From positions 1 to 64,000 of the forward strand of contig USES01000002.1 in the NCBI GenBank assembly GCA_900553785.1: a DNA stretch of 64,000 bases. The letters are read 5' to 3'. The stretch is from an uncultured Clostridium sp. Its GTDB lineage: Bacteria; Bacillota; Clostridia; TANB77; CAG-465. A program made the position numbers and the translations under genes. This document shows positions 25,345 to 34,410 of the stretch, one piece after another (within the stretch, counting starts at the first letter, position 1; the number at the start of each line of letters is the position of its first letter). The notes below the pieces were generated by a model that saw only the letters and a program-made list of their open reading frames with translations, was not told where the DNA came from and searched no databases.

Positions 25345-27033
25345 ATGGGAAAAGTTTGGAATGTAAAAAAACAGGATTTAGAACAAGTTGAAGCCTTATC
25401 TAAGAAATTTAGAGTATCTATGCCTTTGGCTCAAATGTTAGTTGCAAAGGGGATAGATGAATCAGGAGTAGATGAATTTCTAAATCCGGATTTAGATAAA
25501 CTGCACGATCCATATGATTTACCAGATATGAAGCGCTTGGTAGATAGAGTGCTTAAGGCAAGAGAAAATAACGAGAAAATAGTAATTTATGGTGACTATG
25601 ATGTAGATGGAATTACTAGTATAACAGTGTTATATTCTTTTTTAAGAGATATAGGAATAACACCTTCATATTATTTGCCAGATAGATTAGAAGAAGGCTA
25701 TGGCCTAAATAACGCAGCGCTAGAATCAATAAAAGCCCAAGGTGCAGATTTGGTTATTACAGTAGATTGCGGAATATCTGCACATAAGGAGGCAGAATTT
25801 GCTAAAAGTTTAGGGCTAGATTTAATTATTACCGACCACCATGAATGTACGGATGATTTGCCTTATGCCATAGCAGTGGTAAACCCTAAACGTCATGATT
25901 CAAACTATCCGTGCGAATTTTTAGCTGGAGTTGGAGTGACTTTTAAGGTTATAACTGCTTTAGCTCAAGCATTAAATATGGATAGCTCAAGCTACCTAAA
26001 ATATATAGACATAGTATCTGTTGGAACAATTGCAGACATAGTTCCACTTTTAGGTGAAAACAGAGTTATAACATATAATGGTTTAGCGACATTAAAAAAG
26101 ACAACTAACAAAGGATTAAAGGCTTTGATTAAAGTAGCAGGAATAGAAAAGATAACTTCAGATAGCGTATCATTTGGTTTGGCACCAAGAATAAATGCAT
26201 GTGGTAGAATGAATGATGCATCTGTTGCAGTTAAGCTTCTACTTGCTGAAAATGACGTTGAAGCATATAATTTAGCTGAAGCACTAGATAGCCAAAACAA
26301 AGAACGCCAAGAAGTAGAAAGAGCAATTTTTGTAGATGCAGTTTCAATGATTACTGACGAAGGTTTGGATAAGAAAAAGACAATAGTACTTGCAAAAGAG
26401 GGATGGCATCAGGGAGTTATTGGAATAGTAGCATCCAAATTGACAGAGATGTATTTAAAACCAGTAATTCTTCTTGCTATAAACGGTAACAGCGCTCACG
26501 GCAGTGCGAGAATTCCTCAAGGAGTTTCGCTATATATGGCTATCTCTAGATGTAGTGATTACTTGTTATCGTTCGGAGGACACGAATTAGCAGCGGGATT
26601 AAGTTTAGAAACGAAAAATATACAAGCTTTTAGCAATAAATTCGAACAGGTAATAACTGAAATTAAGCCTGAAGATTTTGTAAAAGTTGTGGATATAGAT
26701 ATGGAACTTGATACTAAAAAAATAGATTTTAATCTAATACGAGACATTGCACGTCTAGCACCATTTGGCCAAAAAAATAAAATGCCAGTGTTTCTTTGCA
26801 AAGGACTTAAAGTAGCAAGTGTATGTACTTTAAAAGAAAATAAACACTTAAAAGTTACACTTCAGGACGCAAATGGAACAGTTCTAGAAGGTTTGAATTT
26901 CGGTGGAGGACAAAGACGCAGTGAGCTTGTTATAGGAGATAAAATAGATATAGCTTGTACACTTAGCATAAATGCATATATGGGAAATATTAAAATGCAG
27001 TATATGATATTAGATTTTAAAAAAAGTGTTTAA
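25345..27033 (+). CDS. recJ: Single-strand-specific 5'-3' exonuclease RecJ
   Basis: Removes 5' single-stranded ends in recombination and mismatch repair. 562 aa with the DHH phosphoesterase motifs VIYGDYDVDGITS, VITVDCGISAH, LIITDHHE and the DHHA1 motif FGGHELAAGL, plus a C-terminal OB-like domain. The ATG at 25345, with AAGGTG 6 bases upstream, is chosen; the ribosome binding site lies in the end of pgi, so the two are coupled. Confidence 0.95.
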   Translation: MGKVWNVKKQDLEQVEALSKKFRVSMPLAQMLVAKGIDESGVDEFLNPDLDKLHDPYDLPDMKRLVDRVLKARENNEKIVIYGDYDVDGITSITVLYSFLRDIGITPSYYLPDRLEEGYGLNNAALESIKAQGADLVITVDCGISAHKEAEFAKSLGLDLIITDHHECTDDLPYAIAVVNPKRHDSNYPCEFLAGVGVTFKVITALAQALNMDSSSYLKYIDIVSVGTIADIVPLLGENRVITYNGLATLKKTTNKGLKALIKVAGIEKITSDSVSFGLAPRINACGRMNDASVAVKLLLAENDVEAYNLAEALDSQNKERQEVERAIFVDAVSMITDEGLDKKKTIVLAKEGWHQGVIGIVASKLTEMYLKPVILLAINGNSAHGSARIPQGVSLYMAISRCSDYLLSFGGHELAAGLSLETKNIQAFSNKFEQVITEIKPEDFVKVVDIDMELDTKKIDFNLIRDIARLAPFGQKNKMPVFLCKGLKVASVCTLKENKHLKVTLQDANGTVLEGLNFGGGQRRSELVIGDKIDIACTLSINAYMGNIKMQYMILDFKKSV

Positions 27034-27055
27034 TACATTAAAGGAGTAGTAGAGT

Positions 27056-29221
27056 ATGGCAAAAGTTTTAAGTGAAAATGAACTATTATTTGGAGAATTG
27101 ATGGGAGTATTAGATGAGCAAAAAATTCAATTTGATCCAATACTTTTAAAGCGTATTTTTGATTATACTCAAGAAATATACAAAGATACTAAAAGATACA
27201 AAGGGGAGAGTACTTTTTCACATTGTGTTCATGTTGCAGAATTAGTTGCAAAACTAAAAATAGGAATAGATCCAGTTTATGCATCTATTCTTCACGAGGT
27301 ACCAAAGTTTAAAGAATATAGTTATAAAAAAATAGAACAGGATTTTGGACATGAAATAGCAGAACTAGTAAAAGATAGCAGTAATTTATACCTTTTAAAT
27401 TATGATGGACAACAAGATGTTGAAGCAGAAAAATTAAGAAAAATGTTTATGGCCATTGCAAAGGACATTAGAGTTGTAATTATGAAACTTGCAGATAGGT
27501 TATATAACATGAGAAATATATATGACGAACCTCTGGAGCTTCAACAGTTAAAAGCTACAGAAACTATGCATATATATGCTCCAATAGCGCATAGGCTTGG
27601 TATGTCAGAGGTAAAGTCTGAATTAGAGGATATATCTTTTAGCATACTAAACCCAGAAGAATATGAAAGAGTAAGAAAATCTGTAGAACTTGGAAAAGAT
27701 GAAAGAAAAGAATATATTCATTATAGAATTGAACAAATAAAAGCATTACTTGAAAAAGAAAAAATACACGCAACTATCTATGGTAGACCAAAATATTATT
27801 ACAGTATATACAAGAAAACCAAGAAGAATAATTGTAGAGTAGAAGATTTATATGATCTTTATGCAATAAGAGTAATAGTAGACAGTGTTAAAGATTGTTA
27901 TAGTGTATTGGGAATTATACACCAAAACTTTAAGCCTATGCCAGGTAGATTTAAAGATTACATTGCTGTTCCTAAAACAAATATGTATCAATCACTTCAT
28001 ACAACATTGTTTGGTGATGGGAAAGCACCGTTTGAAGTACAAATTAGAACTTGGGATATGCACAATGTAGCTGAATACGGTATCGCTGCACACTTTTTGT
28101 ATAAAGAGGGCGGCAAAAAAATGACTGAAAGCGATGAAATGCTAAATTGGATTAGAAAAACTCTAGAAATGGAGCAACAAGTAGGCGATACGTCGTTTGA
28201 AGATATAAAAGTAGAGTTGTTTGGGGACGAGGTGTTTGTATTTACTCCAAAAGGAGAAATAAAATCCTTCCCAAAAGGTGCTACAACGATAGATTTCGCA
28301 TATAACATACATCAGCATGTGGCAGAAAGTATGGTTGGAGCAAAAATAAATGGTAAAATTGTCCCTATAACTACAAAACTTAAAAACACAGATGTTGTTG
28401 AAATTATAACTTCTAAAACAGCTAGTGGTCCGAAATTAGACTGGATAAAATCTGTAAAAACAAACAGTGCTAAAAATAAAATCGTATCATACTTAAAGAA
28501 GCAGTCTAAAGAATCTAATATACAAAAAGGTATGGAAAGCTTTGAAAAAGAAGCTAGTAAATTTGGAATACCTATGGATGAATTAATGGCAGAAAAGTAC
28601 TTAAAGCCAATGCTTGCCGCAAATAATTTTAATACAGTGGAAGAAATGTATGAAAATATTGGATTTGGTGTATTATCTGTTAAAAAAGCAGCAAATAGAA
28701 TTTACGAAGAATATAAGGCTCAAAACAAAATAGAAGAAGAAAAGTCAGAGACAAATATTCAGAAGTCTAGAAAAGCCAATTTTGAAGGTGTAGAAGTAGA
28801 AGGAATAGATAATTGTCTAGTAAAGTTTGCTAAATGTTGCAACCCAATTCCAGGTGATGACATTATAGGGTATATATCTTATGGTAAAGGAGTTTCTATT
28901 CACAGAGTAGATTGCCCTAATCTTGTGGGATTAGATATAGAGCAGAGAAGAATAGGTGTTAAGTGGAAAACAAAAGATAATGCAGAATATGAAACAAAGA
29001 TTATAATTCTTGCAAATGATAGACCAAATTTAGGACTAGATATTTTAAAACTACTTCAAGAGATGAAAATAAGAATAACTGGTTTTACTGCTAGAACAAC
29101 TAAAAATAATCAATGCGCAATAGATGTTTCTGTTGAAACATCGTCTGTTGATGAACTTCAAAGAATTATTAAAGGCGTAAGAAAAATAGATAGTGTGTTT
29201 GAAGTAAAGAGGGCAAAATAG
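27056..29221 (+). CDS. rel: Rel-type (p)ppGpp synthetase with decayed hydrolase site
   Basis: 721 aa. Synthetase domain: YGRPKYYYSIYKKT, RFKDYIAVPKTNMYQSLHTT and VQIRTWDMHNVAEYGIAAH, all intact. The TGS domain (VFTPKGEIKSFPKGATTIDF), the CC motif region (KFAKCCNPIPGDDIIGY) and a C-terminal ACT domain follow. The HD hydrolase domain keeps His56 and LADRLYNMR, but the HD-x-x-ED site is HEVPKF (80-85), so three key acids are lost or changed. It probably makes but does not degrade the alarmone. Ribosome binding site AAAGGAG. In the pgi-recJ-rel run. Confidence 0.93.
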   Translation: MAKVLSENELLFGELMGVLDEQKIQFDPILLKRIFDYTQEIYKDTKRYKGESTFSHCVHVAELVAKLKIGIDPVYASILHEVPKFKEYSYKKIEQDFGHEIAELVKDSSNLYLLNYDGQQDVEAEKLRKMFMAIAKDIRVVIMKLADRLYNMRNIYDEPLELQQLKATETMHIYAPIAHRLGMSEVKSELEDISFSILNPEEYERVRKSVELGKDERKEYIHYRIEQIKALLEKEKIHATIYGRPKYYYSIYKKTKKNNCRVEDLYDLYAIRVIVDSVKDCYSVLGIIHQNFKPMPGRFKDYIAVPKTNMYQSLHTTLFGDGKAPFEVQIRTWDMHNVAEYGIAAHFLYKEGGKKMTESDEMLNWIRKTLEMEQQVGDTSFEDIKVELFGDEVFVFTPKGEIKSFPKGATTIDFAYNIHQHVAESMVGAKINGKIVPITTKLKNTDVVEIITSKTASGPKLDWIKSVKTNSAKNKIVSYLKKQSKESNIQKGMESFEKEASKFGIPMDELMAEKYLKPMLAANNFNTVEEMYENIGFGVLSVKKAANRIYEEYKAQNKIEEEKSETNIQKSRKANFEGVEVEGIDNCLVKFAKCCNPIPGDDIIGYISYGKGVSIHRVDCPNLVGLDIEQRRIGVKWKTKDNAEYETKIIILANDRPNLGLDILKLLQEMKIRITGFTARTTKNNQCAIDVSVETSSVDELQRIIKGVRKIDSVFEVKRAK

Positions 29222-29224
29222 TTT

Positions 29225-29890
29225 ATGGAAGATAAAATATATGTTGAAAAGTTTGAAATAGATGTAGGAGATACAGGACATATAACTAATTGTTATTTTG
29301 TTAAAAATAGTGCAAATTCACTTTGCATAATTGATCCTGCAGATAAGGCAAACGAAATTATTTCCAAAATAGAAAAAGAAAATTTAAAACTAAAAGCAAT
29401 CATTATAACACATTGTCATAGTGATCATATATGTGCATTAGCTAATCTTATTAAAAAGTATAAAGACATTAAAGTGTTTGTAAGTAAAGTTGATATACCA
29501 GGTTTGAATGACACCGAAACAAATTGTGCAAAAGCAGTTGGAGTAGAAGTGCCAAGAATAGATGAAAATAGGATTATTGGAGTAAAAGATGGAGACATAT
29601 TACAAATAGAAGATATGTCATTTAGAGTAATTACTACACCAGGTCATACGAATGGCAGTATAACCCTTTACGAGAAAAATTTGAATGTATTATTTACAGG
29701 AGATACTGTGTTTTCAAATACATACGGAAGGACAGATTTAAAAACGGGAAGTCATGATGATATGCGCCATTCATTAGATAAATTGTTTGTTTCTTTTGAT
29801 GATGTCAAATGTTTTCCAGGACATGGAGAAGATTTTATACTTTCTGAAGTTAAAAGAAAAATAAATCTATTGTTCGCATATAAGGGGTGA
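29225..29890 (+). CDS. MBL-fold metallohydrolase (glyoxalase II-like)
   Basis: 221 aa. The zinc ligands are in THCHSDHICAL, TTPGHTNGSI, FTGDTVF and CFPGHGED, matching the glyoxalase II/YcbL-type hydrolases that cut thioesters or similar bonds. The start lies 3 bp after the rel stop, with GAGGG inside the end of rel, so it is coupled. The same order rel-MBL hydrolase occurs in other Firmicutes. The substrate is unknown. Confidence 0.9.
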   Translation: MEDKIYVEKFEIDVGDTGHITNCYFVKNSANSLCIIDPADKANEIISKIEKENLKLKAIIITHCHSDHICALANLIKKYKDIKVFVSKVDIPGLNDTETNCAKAVGVEVPRIDENRIIGVKDGDILQIEDMSFRVITTPGHTNGSITLYEKNLNVLFTGDTVFSNTYGRTDLKTGSHDDMRHSLDKLFVSFDDVKCFPGHGEDFILSEVKRKINLLFAYKG

Positions 29891-29896
29891 AGTGCA

Positions 29897-30166
29897 TTGA
29901 AATTTGGTAAAAATTTAAAATTAATATTAAGTTTACTTTTTATGATTATGTTAGTATTAAATATTGTTATGTATTTTTATATAGTAGATAGCGTTGAAAT
30001 TTATGGAAAGAGCATAAATGTTATATATGTACAGTTAGCTTTTTTGTTGCTGGAATTGTTTATGCTATCTGGAATATATGGCAAAAAACAAGGACTTACG
30101 ATTTGTCTTATATATGTTTTGCTAGTAGCAGGTAACCTTTGGTTTATACTTGCAAATCTTGTGTAA
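29897..30166 (+). CDS. Small membrane protein, unknown
   Basis: 89 aa, three hydrophobic segments (LKLILSLLFMIMLVLNIVMY, VIYVQLAFLLLELFMLSGIY and the C-terminal ICLIYVLLVAGNLWFILANL). TTG start with AAGGGGTGA 7 bases upstream. No family recognised. It sits tightly between the MBL hydrolase and the TraX-like gene on one transcript. Confidence 0.6.
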   Translation: MKFGKNLKLILSLLFMIMLVLNIVMYFYIVDSVEIYGKSINVIYVQLAFLLLELFMLSGIYGKKQGLTICLIYVLLVAGNLWFILANLV

Positions 30167-30179
30167 TATAGGTGAGTGT

Positions 30180-31025
30180 ATGGGAAATATTTATAGGCAA
30201 ATAAAAACTTATGGGATTTTTGCAAATACATTAAAAATTATAGCTCTGGTTGCTATGTTAGTTGACCATATCGCGGTATACTTTTATTGGTATATTCCGG
30301 AAACTGTACAGGACGTAATGAGGGGATTTGGAAGAATAGCCATGCCTTTGTTTGTATTTTTACTTGTACAAGGATTTTTCAAAACTAAAAACTTTAAGAA
30401 ATACGTTATAAGAGTAGGAATATGTGCAGTTATAACTCAAGTACTTATTAGTATACTTGGATATGTAAATGTTAAATTTTATCCGGATTATGCGATTCAA
30501 GTTTATACATTTGGTAATATTTTGTTTTCTTTCGTATTAGCGTTATTATTACTAAAAATAGTACATGAACCAATAATTTTAAGTAAATATACCAAAAAAC
30601 AGAATATTATAATTAGGATCATATTAGGTATAGCAATAATGTCTGTATATGTATTTGTAAATATAGACTATGGAGTTACAGTGCCAATTTTGGCTATGCT
30701 TTTGTATGCCGTAGAGAGATTTAGAATAACGGTGCTTATTACAAAGAGTAAACCTAGCTTTTCTTTTAAGGGGATAGTTATAAATACGGTAGATGAATTA
30801 ACCATAGATAGAATATATAAAGGGCTTATAGCACTTTGCATATTGATTGTAATTGTATTTTGTAATGTTAATATATGGGCACTAGCCTCCGTAATTCCAA
30901 TACTGTTATATAACGGAGAAAAGAAAAGTCAGAGTAAAAAGCAAAAGATGTTCTATTATGTATTTTTCCCACTACATCACGCATTATTGTATCTATCAGC
31001 AATGTTAATTAAAAGTATTATTTAG
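30180..31025 (+). CDS. TraX family membrane protein
   Basis: 281 aa from the ATG at 30180 (AGGTGAG upstream). Polytopic membrane protein opening with NTLKIIALVAMLVDHIAVYF and FGRIAMPLFVFLLVQGFFKT, the TraX family signature. TraX acetylates F-pilin in plasmids, but chromosomal copies in Firmicutes are common and of unknown role, perhaps acyl transfer to surface polymers. Last gene of the run; followed by the first of two duplicated terminators. Confidence 0.8.
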   Translation: MGNIYRQIKTYGIFANTLKIIALVAMLVDHIAVYFYWYIPETVQDVMRGFGRIAMPLFVFLLVQGFFKTKNFKKYVIRVGICAVITQVLISILGYVNVKFYPDYAIQVYTFGNILFSFVLALLLLKIVHEPIILSKYTKKQNIIIRIILGIAIMSVYVFVNIDYGVTVPILAMLLYAVERFRITVLITKSKPSFSFKGIVINTVDELTIDRIYKGLIALCILIVIVFCNVNIWALASVIPILLYNGEKKSQSKKQKMFYYVFFPLHHALLYLSAMLIKSII

Positions 31026-31033
31026 AAAATAAA

Positions 31034-31073
31034 TATAATTTAGGAAAGAGGAAGTACCTCTTTTCTTTTTGCA
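31034..31073 (+). terminator. Duplicated terminator, copy 1
   Basis: Hairpin AAAGAGG-AAGTA-CCTCTTT with T-run. The whole 40-bp unit is repeated at 32629-32670 with two added T. Confidence 0.85.
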
Positions 31074-31100
31074 TTAGTATTAAAAATTGGGAAAATACAC

Positions 31101-31127
31101 TTGAAAAGTGAAAGATTTTGGTATAAA
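31101..31127 (+). promoter_or_regulatory. Promoter of the poly-G peptide unit
   Basis: TTGAAA (31101-31106), 15-bp spacer, TATAAA (31122-31127) preceded by TTGG, an extended -10 like others in the window. Confidence 0.45.
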
Positions 31128-31153
31128 ATGTATAAAAATAAAGGAGAAAACAA

Positions 31154-31210
31154 ATGAGACTAATGGAAAATAATGTAAATGGGGGGGGGGCAAAAAAGCC
31201 TTCTAAATAG
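31154..31210 (+). CDS. 18-aa peptide frame with a 10-G tract
   Basis: Starts with AAGGAG 7 bases before the ATG and reads MRLMENNVNGGGAKKPSK. A run of ten G (31181-31190) encodes the glycines. Losing one G would extend the frame to a TAG at 31274-31276, inside the following terminator. It may be a leader peptide, a slippage switch or chance. Confidence 0.35.
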   Translation: MRLMENNVNGGGAKKPSK

Positions 31211-31232
31211 TTATTTTCAAGGACAAGTTATA

Positions 31233-31285
31233 TTGGCCTATGCTTTGCATACGTTAAAATGCGTGTGTAAATCATAGGCCTTTTT
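31233..31285 (+). terminator. Terminator or attenuator before the pseudopilin gene
   Basis: GGCCTATG (31235-31242) pairs with CATAGGCC (31273-31280), an inner CATACG/CGTGTG stem sits between them, then T5. It lies between the poly-G peptide and the gene at 31340. Confidence 0.8.
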
Positions 31286-31339
31286 GCATGCATTTGTTTT
31301 GAAACCTTTATTTAAAAAGAAAGAGGAGAAATATGAAAA

Positions 31340-32566
31340 ATGAAAAAGAAAAATGCAATATCACTTATTGTACTTGTAATAACCATAATTGTTATGGCAA
31401 TACTAGCTGCAACAGTAATAATAACATTGTCTAATACAAATATAATAAGCCAGGCAAATGATGCTGTAAAGAAAACAGAAGCACAGCAAGTAGAAGAGAT
31501 GAAGGCTCTTATGTTAGCAGATGGAATGCTAGGGAAAAATCCAGAGTCACAAACAATAGGAAGTACAACACTTGAATGGGATAGTGTAAAAAAAGAAGTA
31601 ATAGAAAAAAGAAATGGGCAATTAGTAAAAGAAGGTGTAATCATTCCAACAGATTTTTATTATGTAGGCGGAACAAAAGATACAGGACTAGTAATATCTG
31701 ATGATTCCACAGATGAAAATAAGGGTGTAGATTATACATGCGTTGGAAACCAATTTGTATGGATACCAGTAGATGATTTTTCTAAGTTTGTAAGAGGAGA
31801 AGCAGAAGAAACATCAACAGGTTCTGGTATATATAAAATGACAGGTGCGTTAGAGTCCAGATATGCAGAGCCATATACAGATGGATATGCAACAGAAGTG
31901 GAAGAGTATAATGCGATGATGCAATCAGTACAAAAATATGGTGGCTTTTATATAGCGCGCTTTGAAGCAGGTGATGGTGATGCAACTGCTGCAAGAACAG
32001 CACCTACTGTCGCACATAAGGTGGTAAGTAAAAAGGAATCATATATATATAATTACGTGCCATGGGGAGCTGCTATGAATGATACGTCTGCTACAACTAT
32101 AGATGGCGTAGCAAATGTATCAGGAGCGATAGAGCTATCTAAAAATATGTATAAAGGAAGTACATCAGTAGTATCTACATTGTGCTATGGAGTGCAGTGG
32201 GATGCAGCACTAAATTATGTATCTGATAAGGACCACGATATAGTAAACTCAGGGCCTTGGGGAAACCATTTAATTACTGATGGCTCAGCAGATAGTGTAC
32301 TTTATACAAGTGGAAAAAATGAGGCTTGGAAAGCTAAGAATATATATGACTTAGCAGGAAATGTACAAGAATGGACAATGGAAAAAACTGCTTGGGATGA
32401 TGAAACACATATTCGTCGTATGACAAGAGGAGGCTCTTATGATATACCTTATTATGCAGAAAATCCTAGTGTAAGGTTTGGAAATACTGTATCAATACTG
32501 ACAGATAATGGAGTACTTTGTGCAATTAGTCAAATCGGTTTTCGTGTTGCGCTTTACATTAAATAA
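31340..32566 (+). CDS. Pseudopilin-like protein with C-terminal SUMF1/FGE-like domain
   Basis: 408 aa. The N-terminus MKKKNAISLIVLVITIIVMA is a type IV prepilin-like segment (basic, then a long hydrophobic helix), but it lacks the Glu5 of classic pilins. The C-terminal two thirds have formylglycine-generating-enzyme/SUMF1-like signatures: FVWIPVDDFSKF, YDLAGNVQEWT, TRGGSYDIP and IGFRVALYIK. Probably exposed on the surface, where this fold often binds ligands rather than acting as an enzyme. GGAG lies about 11 bases upstream. It stands between two copies of a 40-bp terminator repeat. Confidence 0.75.
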   Translation: MKKKNAISLIVLVITIIVMAILAATVIITLSNTNIISQANDAVKKTEAQQVEEMKALMLADGMLGKNPESQTIGSTTLEWDSVKKEVIEKRNGQLVKEGVIIPTDFYYVGGTKDTGLVISDDSTDENKGVDYTCVGNQFVWIPVDDFSKFVRGEAEETSTGSGIYKMTGALESRYAEPYTDGYATEVEEYNAMMQSVQKYGGFYIARFEAGDGDATAARTAPTVAHKVVSKKESYIYNYVPWGAAMNDTSATTIDGVANVSGAIELSKNMYKGSTSVVSTLCYGVQWDAALNYVSDKDHDIVNSGPWGNHLITDGSADSVLYTSGKNEAWKAKNIYDLAGNVQEWTMEKTAWDDETHIRRMTRGGSYDIPYYAENPSVRFGNTVSILTDNGVLCAISQIGFRVALYIK

Positions 32567-32628
32567 TGACAGATTAAAAACATAATCAGGTTGTTATATA
32601 TTTGTTTAAATCTATTGTTTTAAATTTA

Positions 32629-32670
32629 TATAATTTAGGAAAGAGGAAGTACCTCTTTTCTTTTTTTGCA
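32629..32670 (+). terminator. Duplicated terminator, copy 2
   Basis: Same sequence as 31034-31073 apart from two added T in the T-run; the flanks differ to the left, while ATAAAATGTATA follows both within 60 bp. Confidence 0.85.
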
Positions 32671-32694
32671 TAAAATGTATAGAGGGGGATTTTT

Positions 32695-32787
32695 ATGGAA
32701 GAAGAAAATGTACAAGAATATGAAGCTGAAGAAGTAATGAAAAAATCTACAGAAGAGGTAGAGGAAATTTATGAGGAGGATGTATAG
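32695..32787 (+). CDS. 30-aa acidic peptide
   Basis: MEEENVQEYEAEEVMKKSTE and then EVEEIYEEDV: highly acidic. AGAGGGGG precedes the ATG and the frame ends 5 bp before the next gene, whose only ribosome binding site (GAGGAGG) lies inside it. Likely translated and coupled to the M23 gene; function unknown. Confidence 0.5.
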   Translation: MEEENVQEYEAEEVMKKSTEEVEEIYEEDV

Positions 32788-32792
32788 ATTAT

Positions 32793-33518
32793 ATGAGTGA
32801 ACAATGCAAAGTACTAAAATCTGGCAAATGCGAAGTATCTAATCCATACTATGTAAGTCATGGAGGAATAGATTTAGTTGGAGCAAATTATACTTTAGAT
32901 TATATCGTGGCGCATAGTGATGGTGTGGTAGTAGGTGTAGAAAAAAACTGTAATGAAAATACATCAGGTGATAAAAAATATGGTAGTACAAGAAAAGCAA
33001 ATATTTATGGTAATTACGTAAAAATTAGGCATAATAATGGTATGTATACACTGTATGCTCATATACGTTATGGTTCAATACCAGTAAGTGTTGGACAAAG
33101 TGTAAAAAAAGGTCAAGTTATAGGGTATATGGGAAATACAGGCTACTCGTTTGGTGCACATCTTCATTTTGAGGTTAGAGATACAAATAATAATAAAATA
33201 AACCCTACTAATTATGTCGGACATGTTTTTTCTAATGCCAGAGAAGATTATTCTACAGGAAATTATATATGCATGTATGCAATGAAAGTAAGGGATGGAG
33301 CAGGCTTAAACTATAGAGTAAAAAAGGTTAGTGAATTAACTTCTGATGGTAAAAGAAATGCTACTGTAAGTAATCCTTACGCTTATGCTGTGTATAAGGA
33401 AAATACTGTATTTACTGCATATAGTATTATACAAAACGGCAAAGATGTATGGGCAAAAACACCAAGTGGATATGTTTGCATAAAAGATAGCAGTATGGTT
33501 TATTGCAAGAAAATATAA
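32793..33518 (+). CDS. M23 peptidase-like protein without signal peptide
   Basis: 241 aa. The M23 motifs are SHGGIDLVG, TLYAHIRYG and GAHLHFEVRD, so the zinc ligands are present. The C-terminal 90 residues look SH3-like (MKVRDGAGLNYR, VWAKTPSGYVCIKD). There is no signal peptide or membrane helix, unlike the M23 gene at 313, so export would need a holin-like or non-classical route, as with phage endolysins. Coupled to the acidic 30-aa peptide upstream. Confidence 0.8.
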   Translation: MSEQCKVLKSGKCEVSNPYYVSHGGIDLVGANYTLDYIVAHSDGVVVGVEKNCNENTSGDKKYGSTRKANIYGNYVKIRHNNGMYTLYAHIRYGSIPVSVGQSVKKGQVIGYMGNTGYSFGAHLHFEVRDTNNNKINPTNYVGHVFSNAREDYSTGNYICMYAMKVRDGAGLNYRVKKVSELTSDGKRNATVSNPYAYAVYKENTVFTAYSIIQNGKDVWAKTPSGYVCIKDSSMVYCKKI

Positions 33519-33589
33519 TTTGTTAAACATTAAAATATTAAATTTATAGGATATATCGTTATAGCGACAATCAAAATTGACATAAACAC

Positions 33590-33618
33590 TTTACAATTTT
33601 ATTATTTTATGTTATAAT
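33590..33618 (+). promoter_or_regulatory. Promoter of the SSB-like gene
   Basis: TTTACA (33590-33595), 17-bp spacer, TGT-extended TATAAT (33613-33618). Confidence 0.7.
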
Positions 33619-33691
33619 CAAAATTGCTAGGAATTATTTTATGGAACGAAACATAAGAATTATTAGAGCACATAAGGAGGAAATAATAAAC

Positions 33692-34345
33692 ATGGAATCA
33701 TATAGTGAGAATAACTTTGTTAAATTAGGAGGAGTTGTGGCGTCTGAACTAGAACTTAGCCACGAAATATACGGAGAAAAGTTTTTTAAATTCTTTATGG
33801 AGATAGATAGACTTAGTGGAGTTAAAGATAGAATTCCAGTAATAATATCTGAAAGACTAATAGATACACAAGATTTTTCTATTGGAAAATTAGTTTTAGT
33901 TGAAGGACAATATAGATCATATAATCAAGTTCTAGATAGTGGTAAAAGTAAACTTATTCTTTCTGTCTTCGTAAAAGAAATTACAACAGAAGATTTAGAC
34001 GAGAAAATTAAGACTGTAAATGAGCTTGTTTTAATAGGTTGTATTTGTAAACCACCTATATATAGAAAAACGCCTCTTGGACGTGATATTGCTGATGTTT
34101 TAGTTGCAGTAAATAGAGCATATAACAAATCTGACTATATACCATGTATACTTTGGGGTAGAAACGCAAAATTCTGTCAAAGTTTAGGAATTGGCACAAA
34201 TGTAAGACTTGAAGGAAGAATTCAAGCAAGAGAATATGAGAAAAAGTATGAAGACGGAACAGTTGAGACAAGAGTAGCGTATGAAGTATCTGTTTCTAAA
34301 TTTGAAGAGTTTAAAGGCGAAGAAGTAGAAGATGCTCAAGAATAA
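33692..34345 (+). CDS. Single-stranded DNA-binding-like protein with two OB domains
   Basis: 217 aa from the ATG at 33692, which has AAGGAGG upstream (33641 has none). The second half (NELVLIGCICKPPIYRKTPL, DIADVLVAVNRAY, YIPCILWGRNAKF, RLEGRIQAREYEKKYEDGT) is a clear SSB-type OB fold; the first half (FVKLGGVVASELELSH) looks like a divergent second one. It lacks the long Gly-rich linker and acidic tip of the main SSB, but ends in an acidic stretch. Probably a secondary SSB. Monocistronic. Confidence 0.75.
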   Translation: MESYSENNFVKLGGVVASELELSHEIYGEKFFKFFMEIDRLSGVKDRIPVIISERLIDTQDFSIGKLVLVEGQYRSYNQVLDSGKSKLILSVFVKEITTEDLDEKIKTVNELVLIGCICKPPIYRKTPLGRDIADVLVAVNRAYNKSDYIPCILWGRNAKFCQSLGIGTNVRLEGRIQAREYEKKYEDGTVETRVAYEVSVSKFEEFKGEEVEDAQE

Positions 34346-34367
34346 GTAATTATATAATATATTTTTA

Positions 34368-34396
34368 AAAGCTGACCATTAGATGTGGTCAGCTTT
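34368..34396. terminator. Bidirectional terminator
   Basis: Perfect 11-bp stem AAAGCTGACCA (34368-34378) with TGGTCAGCTTT (34386-34396) between converging genes. Confidence 0.85.
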
Positions 34397-34410
34397 AGTT
34401 TGTTTTTATA

